Origin: UBA1429 sp964482225
GTDB lineage: Bacteria; Chloroflexota; Anaerolineae; UBA1429
DNA length: 64,000 bases
Assembly (NCBI GenBank): GCA_964482225.1
Contig: CAYZWT010000004.1
Coordinates: 84,064-148,063 of the forward strand
Reading direction: 5' to 3'
Position numbers and translations under genes: made by a program
The notes under the pieces: generated by a model
What the model was told of the DNA's origin: nothing
Seen by the model: the letters and a program-made list of their open reading frames with translations, nothing else
Databases searched by the model: none
In this document: positions 59,249 through 64,000 of the stretch, in pieces
Layout of the letters: each line of letters opens with the position of its first letter
How positions within the stretch are numbered: position 1 is the first letter of the stretch

Positions 59249-59308
59249 GGTCTCGCAGCGGGGTCTGGGCTATGCTGGGTCAGATCGCAGAAGAAAAGGA
59301 GCCAAATC

Positions 59309-59641
59309 GTGAGACTCGTACAAGCTAAAGACGCGCAAAATACCGCCAATCCTCATGGGGTGCAGGCCCAGGCGCTGCACAGCACCGAGCACGTGCAGGC
59401 GACGCTGATCACGCTACAGCCCGGCCAGGCGCTCAAGACCCATACCACCCCCGTAGACGCCCTTTTCTACGGGCTGGAGGGCGTGGGCATCGTCGAGATC
59501 GGCGATGAACGAGAGACCATGACCGCCGACACTCTGGTACACAGCCCCAAGGGCATCCCGCACCGGCTGCTCAACGAGGGGGACCAGGTCTTTCGTTTCC
59601 TGGTCATCAAGACCCCCGGCGCCCGCCCCGCAAACGGCTAA
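59309..59641 (+). CDS. small cupin-domain protein
   Basis: A 110-aa single-domain cupin with GTG start, AAGGAG 8 nt upstream. LQPGQALKTHTTPVDALFYG and SPKGIPHRLLNEGDQVFRFL are cupin motifs 1 and 2. Metal ligands appear reduced: His in KTHTT and His in IPHRL, with the acidic position of motif 1 unclear. Such proteins bind small ligands or act as simple metal-dependent enzymes. The function is unknown. Confidence 0.85.
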   Translation: MRLVQAKDAQNTANPHGVQAQALHSTEHVQATLITLQPGQALKTHTTPVDALFYGLEGVGIVEIGDERETMTADTLVHSPKGIPHRLLNEGDQVFRFLVIKTPGARPANG

Positions 59642-59748
59642 CGCCTCGGCCTACGGCGCTTTTGCCTGGAGGGGGCGTCGTCTGGCAACACCCCGGGCGG
59701 CGCGCCGAGAGCCCTCAAGGCTTTCTGGCGCGCCGCCCGTCTGCGCCG

Positions 59749-59754
59749 TATAAT
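59749..59754 (+). promoter_or_regulatory. -10 box upstream of enolase-superfamily gene
   Basis: Perfect TATAAT about 47 bp before the start; no convincing -35 at standard spacing. Confidence 0.35.
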
Positions 59755-59800
59755 CGCTCCAGTTGGACGCCCTGTGTGCCATGAGGATAAGGAGCAGATC

Positions 59801-60898
59801 ATGCGAGTTACCGAGGTCGTTACGACGCTGCACCGCGTCACCCGCGAGCGGGCCATCCGCAATGGCCGCTATACCTATGCCCACAGCGGCACGGTCATTA
59901 CCCGGGTGCGCACCGATGACGGCGTCGAGGGGATCGGCTGGGCGGGCGGGCAGCCCGGCGCCGACCAGACCGTCTTTCAGGCGGCGCTGGCCCTGGGCGA
60001 GCACGCCGTGGGCCTGGAGGTGTTCGATGTCGAGCGCCTGTGGGAGCGCATGTTCCAGCCCAAGCTCTTTGGCAGGCGCGGCTTGACCAATCGGGCCATG
60101 GCGGCCATTGATATCGCCATGTGGGACGCCATGGGCAAGACGGTGGGCGTCTCGGTGCACAAGCTGCTGGGCGGCTATGCCCAGCGGGTGCCCACCTATC
60201 TGGCCGGGGGCTATTACCTGGAGGGCAAGGAGCTGGAGGGGCTACAGGAGGAGATGCGCGAGAAGGTGGCCGCCGGCGCCCGCTATATCAAGATGAAGAT
60301 CGGCGGCGCGCCCATGAGCGAGGACGTGGCGCGGGTGCGGGCCGTGCGCGAGGCGGTCGGGCCAGACATAGAGATCATGGTGGACGCCAACAATGCCTAC
60401 TCGCCCCTGGAGGCGCTGCGCATCGCCCGGCGCATCGAGGACCTGGATATCTACTGGTTCGAGGAGCCGGTGCACGCCGAGGATTACGAGGGGCTGGCCA
60501 AGGTGCGCCAGGGCACGTGCATCCCCATCGCCACGGGCGAGAACGAATACACCCGCTATGGCTTTCGCGATCTGATCGCCTGCGGCGGGGCCGACATCCT
60601 GCAACCTGACGCCAACGTCCTGGGCGGCATCACCGAGTTCCGACACATCGCCTCGCTGGCCAGCGCCCACAACCTGCCCGTCGCGCCCCACGGCTCGGCG
60701 CTGCTGCATGTGCACCTGGTGGCGGCCATCTCCAATGGGCTGATCGTCGAGCACGTGGTGACCGAGGGCAGCGGGCGGCGCAGCCTGATCCACGGCGATC
60801 TGACCCTGGACGCCGATGGCATGGTCAGCCCGCCGAACAAGCCGGGCCTGGGTGTGACGCTGGACGAGGCGTATCTGGCCGAGACGCGCATCGGGTAG
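59801..60898 (+). CDS. mandelate racemase/enolase-superfamily sugar-acid dehydratase
   Basis: A 365-aa enzyme starting at ATG 59801 (MRVTEVVTTLHRVTRERAIR) with AAGGAG upstream. The capping domain is at 1-125. In the barrel, KMK (164-166) gives the K-x-K catalytic lysine, metal ligands are Asp195 (MVDANN), Glu221 (WFEEP) and Glu247 (TGENEY), and the His-Asp dyad is QPDANVLGG with VAPHGSALLHVHL. This is the mandelate racemase subgroup, most of whose members dehydrate sugar acids. The exact acid is unknown. With xylulokinase, PfkB and esterase genes in the window, sugar use is plausible. Confidence 0.9.
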   Translation: MRVTEVVTTLHRVTRERAIRNGRYTYAHSGTVITRVRTDDGVEGIGWAGGQPGADQTVFQAALALGEHAVGLEVFDVERLWERMFQPKLFGRRGLTNRAMAAIDIAMWDAMGKTVGVSVHKLLGGYAQRVPTYLAGGYYLEGKELEGLQEEMREKVAAGARYIKMKIGGAPMSEDVARVRAVREAVGPDIEIMVDANNAYSPLEALRIARRIEDLDIYWFEEPVHAEDYEGLAKVRQGTCIPIATGENEYTRYGFRDLIACGGADILQPDANVLGGITEFRHIASLASAHNLPVAPHGSALLHVHLVAAISNGLIVEHVVTEGSGRRSLIHGDLTLDADGMVSPPNKPGLGVTLDEAYLAETRIG

Positions 60899-60907
60899 GC
60901 GGGCGGC

Positions 60908-61690
60908 TTAGCGGGTTTCCAGGCCGAGGTCATCGAACTCGGCCACGGGGCAAAAACCGAGGCGGGTATACAGGCGCAACGCGGCGCCGTTGCGGGCGGC
61001 TACGTTCAGGCCGATCAGCCCAACGCGCGCCTGTGCGGCGCAGGCAACGGCCCGCACCACGGCGCTCGCGTATCCGCGCCCCCGGTAGGCGGGCAACGTG
61101 GCGATGTTCCCCAGGCCCGCCACGCCATACGCCTCCGAGATGACGTGCACCCCACCGGCGCTGACGATCTGGCCATCCAGCAGGATGCCCCGGTAGAGGC
61201 CGGTGGCGAGTTGTTGTGGCTCGAACCAGTTGCCGGGGTGGGCCGCCGCATAGAACGCGCCCAGGCGGGCTGCATCGGCCGGCGTCAAGGGCTGGCAGCG
61301 CACATTGGACGCCTCTGGTTCCGGCAGGGGCCGATCCAGCGCCATCTTGAGGCAGCGGCCACGCGGGGTGATGGCATAGTCGCGCCGGAACGCCTGGGCG
61401 AGCCCGGGCGAGAGCTGGGCGTTCAGGCGGCGCGGCAAGAGAGGGCGTAGCCCGTCCAGGAGCGGCAGCAACGCCGTGGGCTCCCTGTCAAAGGCGAGCA
61501 GCACGGGCGTCGGCGAGCCGGTGTACAGGAGCGCCACATGGCGCAGCGCGCCTTTCTGCTCCCACCCGAACCAGCGGGTGTGCTGCCAGTAGGGCGCTTC
61601 CAGATCCCCCAGCTCGTATAGATGCAGGGCGGCGTCCTGCGACAGCAGAGACGCAAGACGCCCCCTGTCTTGCACAGTGACGAGGCCCAA
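60908..61690 (-). CDS. GNAT-family N-acetyltransferase
   Basis: A 260-aa protein with TTG start at 61690 (GAGGAG about 8 nt upstream). The N-terminal half is a less conserved GNAT-like domain. The C-terminal half (about 140-250) has LGNIATLPAYRGRGYASAVV, the V-x-P-x-Y-R-G-x-G acetyl-CoA motif A, and LNVAARNGAALRLYTRLGF, motif B. The acceptor is unknown. It is the third gene of a minus-strand set with the HD protein (36 bp gap) and a URO-D protein. Confidence 0.88.
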   Translation of the reverse strand: MGLVTVQDRGRLASLLSQDAALHLYELGDLEAPYWQHTRWFGWEQKGALRHVALLYTGSPTPVLLAFDREPTALLPLLDGLRPLLPRRLNAQLSPGLAQAFRRDYAITPRGRCLKMALDRPLPEPEASNVRCQPLTPADAARLGAFYAAAHPGNWFEPQQLATGLYRGILLDGQIVSAGGVHVISEAYGVAGLGNIATLPAYRGRGYASAVVRAVACAAQARVGLIGLNVAARNGAALRLYTRLGFCPVAEFDDLGLETR

Positions 61691-61726
61691 CGCCGGTTCT
61701 CCTCACATGCCCGCGATGCTGCCGCC

Positions 61727-62707
61727 TCAGGCTGCGCCCTCGATCTCGCGCTGGATGGCCTGCACAAGCGCGCAGGTGCGCGGGTTCGTCTGCCCGTTCA
61801 ACCATTGCTCCGCCAGATATCGGGTCTCCTCGGCGATGCTGGGCTCGTCGCAGTGGGTCATGTAATGGAGCACCACGTCCACACCGGTGTGATCGGCCTG
61901 CCCGGCGTAGGCATCCAGCTCCCGGCCCAGCCAGGCAAACGTCTCGGCCAGCCGCTCGACGCGGGCCTGGGCCAGGGCGCGGCCCGCCGCCGACTGCAAG
62001 CGGGGGATGAAATCGCGGCGCTTGCCCTCGTTCCACTGGGGCAGGTTATCGCCGATGTAGGGCCGCAGGTATTCCAGTGGGCGTTCGCGCAGCAGCGTCT
62101 CGATGGTGGGCGCCTCGGGGGCCTTGCGCTGGTTATAGTAGTGCAGGTGGATGTAGATGTTGCGGATAAAGGCGGGCAGGCCGATATTGGCGTCAATGGT
62201 ATCGGCGTCGTACAGGCAGCCGCTCTCCACCGGCGCATCCTGGGGCGGCAGCAGGTGGTGGCGGATCGTCTCGCCCACCCGGGCGCACAAGGCGGCCTCG
62301 ACGCCCCGGTCGCGCAGCAGGCGCTCGGCCAGGATGGCGCCGGACTCGTTGTGCAACATGCCCGCCAGGCCCAGCTCGTCGTACAGGGCCGTGACGGCGT
62401 TGCTGCGCGGAGGACGACGAACCTCATTGTGCCAGTAGCCGCGCTCGTCCACCACGCGCTTGCCCTGGGCATCCACCACATACTCGCCATCGTAGGGCTT
62501 GGTGATATCGTGGAGCAGGGCGGCCAGCTCGGTCACCTGCACGTCGCCGCCCTCCTGGCGGCAGAGGGTGGTGGCCAGGCCGGTGACGCGGCGGGTGTGG
62601 TCGTAGGTGTAGGCGCGCCAGTTAAAGGTCACCCAGCCCGGATCCCACAGGGCAATCGTATCGCGCAAGGTGCAGTCAAGATCCTGTAATAGTGCCTGGT
62701 ACTCCAT
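61727..62707 (-). CDS. HD-domain phosphohydrolase-like protein
   Basis: A 326-aa protein starting at ATG 62707 with AAGGAG upstream. The HD motif is spread as expected: His in YDHTRRVTGLA, His-Asp in AALLHDITKPYDGEY, later His in MLHNESG and TIRHHLLPP, and Asp in DADTIDANIG. Such proteins hydrolyse nucleotides or other phosphoesters with two metals; the substrate here is unknown. The C-terminal third (about 210-326) is helical and specific to this protein. It follows the URO-D gene after 47 bp and precedes the GNAT gene, forming a probable three-gene operon. Confidence 0.85.
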   Translation of the reverse strand: MEYQALLQDLDCTLRDTIALWDPGWVTFNWRAYTYDHTRRVTGLATTLCRQEGGDVQVTELAALLHDITKPYDGEYVVDAQGKRVVDERGYWHNEVRRPPRSNAVTALYDELGLAGMLHNESGAILAERLLRDRGVEAALCARVGETIRHHLLPPQDAPVESGCLYDADTIDANIGLPAFIRNIYIHLHYYNQRKAPEAPTIETLLRERPLEYLRPYIGDNLPQWNEGKRRDFIPRLQSAAGRALAQARVERLAETFAWLGRELDAYAGQADHTGVDVVLHYMTHCDEPSIAEETRYLAEQWLNGQTNPRTCALVQAIQREIEGAA

Positions 62708-62754
62708 GAGCTCCTTGGTTCCAATGATCGGTTGCTTGTGATAGAGCCGTCGGC

Positions 62755-63834
62755 CTAGGCAACGGCCTCGCGGATGATTTGCGCTGTGGCCTGCACCCGC
62801 GCCAGGTCGGCCTGGGCGGGGACGCCCCCGGCGACGCCCAGGATGAGGCGCCGGCGCCCCTGGGCGATGCGCGCCGTGCGGCGCACGGTCTCTACAAAGG
62901 TCGTCTCGTCGGTCTCGGGCAAGAACACCTCTTGGGGAAGGCCGCCCCAGAGGGTCATGCGCTGATTGGCCAGGGCGTATAGCTCGGCCAGGCCGCCCTC
63001 GCCATCGAGGGGGCAGGCGAAACCGGCCACGGCATCCACACCGGCGCGGGCCAGCCCGTCCAGCAGGCCGGCGATGGGACCGCGCGCCTGCACCACCAGG
63101 CGCTTGTGATAGTCGTGCAGCTCGCGTATGGTGCGCCGGTAACTGGGCAGCAGTTGTTGCCGAAAGAGCGTCTCAGAAATGGCCGTATCGCCGAGGCTAT
63201 CGGGCGCAACGTGTACCGCGACGGAGGTCTGGGCCAGGGCCGTGATGAGCGGCTGAAGCCGATTCTCCAGATGCTGGGTCAGATGCTCGATGGCGGGCTC
63301 TTGCAGCAGCGCCAGCTTGTCACCCCAGCCCAGCAGCTCGGCCACAATGTGCATGAGCGGGCGCGGGGGCAACTCGATGGCCAGCAGGCCGTCGGCGCCG
63401 ATGGCCATCTCCAGTTCGGTGAGGCCCTCGGTGTCGAGCACGTACTCCAGGGCGCGAGACCATTCGACGGCTGCGGGTAGATCGGCGGCGCTCTTGACGG
63501 GATAGCCAACCTGTCGCCAGGCGCCATCGGGGGCCCGCTCCCAGCGCCAGGTCAGCACGCCGGCGATGGTCTCGACGCTGCGCACCCGTTCGGTCTCGCT
63601 CTCGCGTTCCTGCGAGTCGAGCCCCAGGAGCTGCATGCGCCAGGGGCGCACGACGCTCCAGATGGGCACGCCGAGATCGCGGCAGATCTCGGGCAGGCTC
63701 CAATCCGCATAGCGCGCGGGCAGGGTGCCTCTGCGGTGGTTGCGCCGGCGCCACAGGGTCAGATCGGGCACAAAGATCGGCTCGCCTCCGTCCCGGCCTG
63801 CCAACCGGGATACGAGATCGCTTTGTATGCTCAT
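62755..63834 (-). CDS. URO-D superfamily protein (third copy)
   Basis: A 359-aa protein starting at ATG 63834 (MSIQSDLVSRLAGRDGGEPI) with GGAAAG upstream. Segments IFVPDLTLWRRRNHRRGTLP, ELEMAIGADGLLAIELPPRP, RQQLLPSYRRTIRELHDYHK and LWGGLPQEVFLPET resemble distant uroporphyrinogen decarboxylase/methyltransferase barrels. The usual H-x-C zinc motif is not seen (VHVAPDSLGDT in its place), so activity is uncertain. It begins the minus-strand URO-D/HD/GNAT set; the region beyond 63834 contains an outward promoter-like sequence. Confidence 0.7.
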   Translation of the reverse strand: MSIQSDLVSRLAGRDGGEPIFVPDLTLWRRRNHRRGTLPARYADWSLPEICRDLGVPIWSVVRPWRMQLLGLDSQERESETERVRSVETIAGVLTWRWERAPDGAWRQVGYPVKSAADLPAAVEWSRALEYVLDTEGLTELEMAIGADGLLAIELPPRPLMHIVAELLGWGDKLALLQEPAIEHLTQHLENRLQPLITALAQTSVAVHVAPDSLGDTAISETLFRQQLLPSYRRTIRELHDYHKRLVVQARGPIAGLLDGLARAGVDAVAGFACPLDGEGGLAELYALANQRMTLWGGLPQEVFLPETDETTFVETVRRTARIAQGRRRLILGVAGGVPAQADLARVQATAQIIREAVA

Positions 63835-63952
63835 CTTGGCTTTCCCTTCTGCACGCATGCCAACGACGGGCCCTCTGCCCTGGTGCGAGAGCACACCCCA
63901 GATGATACCGGGGCTGAGCGCTGGCGTCAACAGCGGGCGCGCAAGGTGACTG

Positions 63953-63980
63953 TTCATTGGTTGGTGAAAAGTTGTATAAT
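63953..63980 (+). promoter_or_regulatory. possible outward promoter at right edge
   Basis: Perfect TATAAT (63975-63980) with a weak -35 TTCATT (63953-63958, 16-bp spacer). It would serve a gene beyond the window. Confidence 0.35.
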
Positions 63981-64000
63981 GAGTCAAACGTCGTGCCTGT

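Overview
The window is about 64 kb of GC-rich bacterial DNA with tightly packed genes. It looks like a member of the Chloroflexota (inferred from content, not from any marker gene): a tryptophan operon under T-box control, RNase J, lipoproteins with long Pro/Thr linkers, a Reg_prop beta-propeller lipoprotein, 7TM/PAS and MASE3 sensors, and several URO-D-family methyltransferase-like genes. No rRNA, tRNA or CRISPR array was seen.

Layout. 1-5.4 kb: end of an esterase, a URO-D protein, a 7TM-PAS sensor, a PfkB kinase, an orphan HigA-type regulator and a YdcF-like membrane protein. 5.4-10.2 kb (minus strand): a P-type cation ATPase behind a ~250-nt leader, and xylulokinase. 10.6-17.6 kb: a complete trpE-GD-C-F-B-A operon whose leader is a T-box riboswitch with a UGG (Trp) specifier. 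17.6-31 kb: mixed housekeeping and small operons (ICMT-like methyltransferase, ferredoxin, a two-component system with a Met/His-rich sensor, PhnP-like hydrolase, RNase J with a structured leader, URO-D, CPBP protease, lipoprotein hydrolase, DegV, DUF2807, M55 peptidase). 31-35.9 kb: a 1012-aa beta-propeller lipoprotein, NUDIX hydrolase, small membrane protein, nitroreductase. 35.9-53.4 kb: one long minus-strand run of ten genes (plus a 45-aa leader ORF) encoding a 1929-aa secreted beta-helix protein, three multicopper-oxidase-like proteins, a small anchored protein, a DUF4418 protein, two FtsX-type permeases, their ATPase, and a subtilase. 53.4-59 kb: a truncated IS1182-type transposase and a NarL-type two-component pair. 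59-64 kb: cupin, mandelate-racemase-family enzyme, GNAT, HD-domain protein and another URO-D protein.

Two things stand out. First, the three consecutive multicopper-oxidase-like proteins divide the copper ligands between them: one keeps only the domain-1 set (HxHFHG and HCH...H...M), the next only the domain-2 histidines, and the third almost none. This suggests a heteromeric oxidase whose active site is assembled from different subunits, next to a transporter resembling metal-linked FtsX/ABC systems. Second, four dispersed non-coding copies of a MITE-like element share GTATCAGTTCAGA terminal inverted repeats; three of them are flanked by exact 8-bp target duplications, with no intact transposase in the window. 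One copy sits directly upstream of the ribosome binding site of the PfkB gene.

Regulation visible in the sequence includes the Trp T-box, a terminator-like hairpin in the RNase J leader, near-consensus sigma70 promoters before several genes, perfect hairpins between cistrons of the oxidase run, and G/C homopolymers of 10-11 nt, one of them inside a permease coding sequence.
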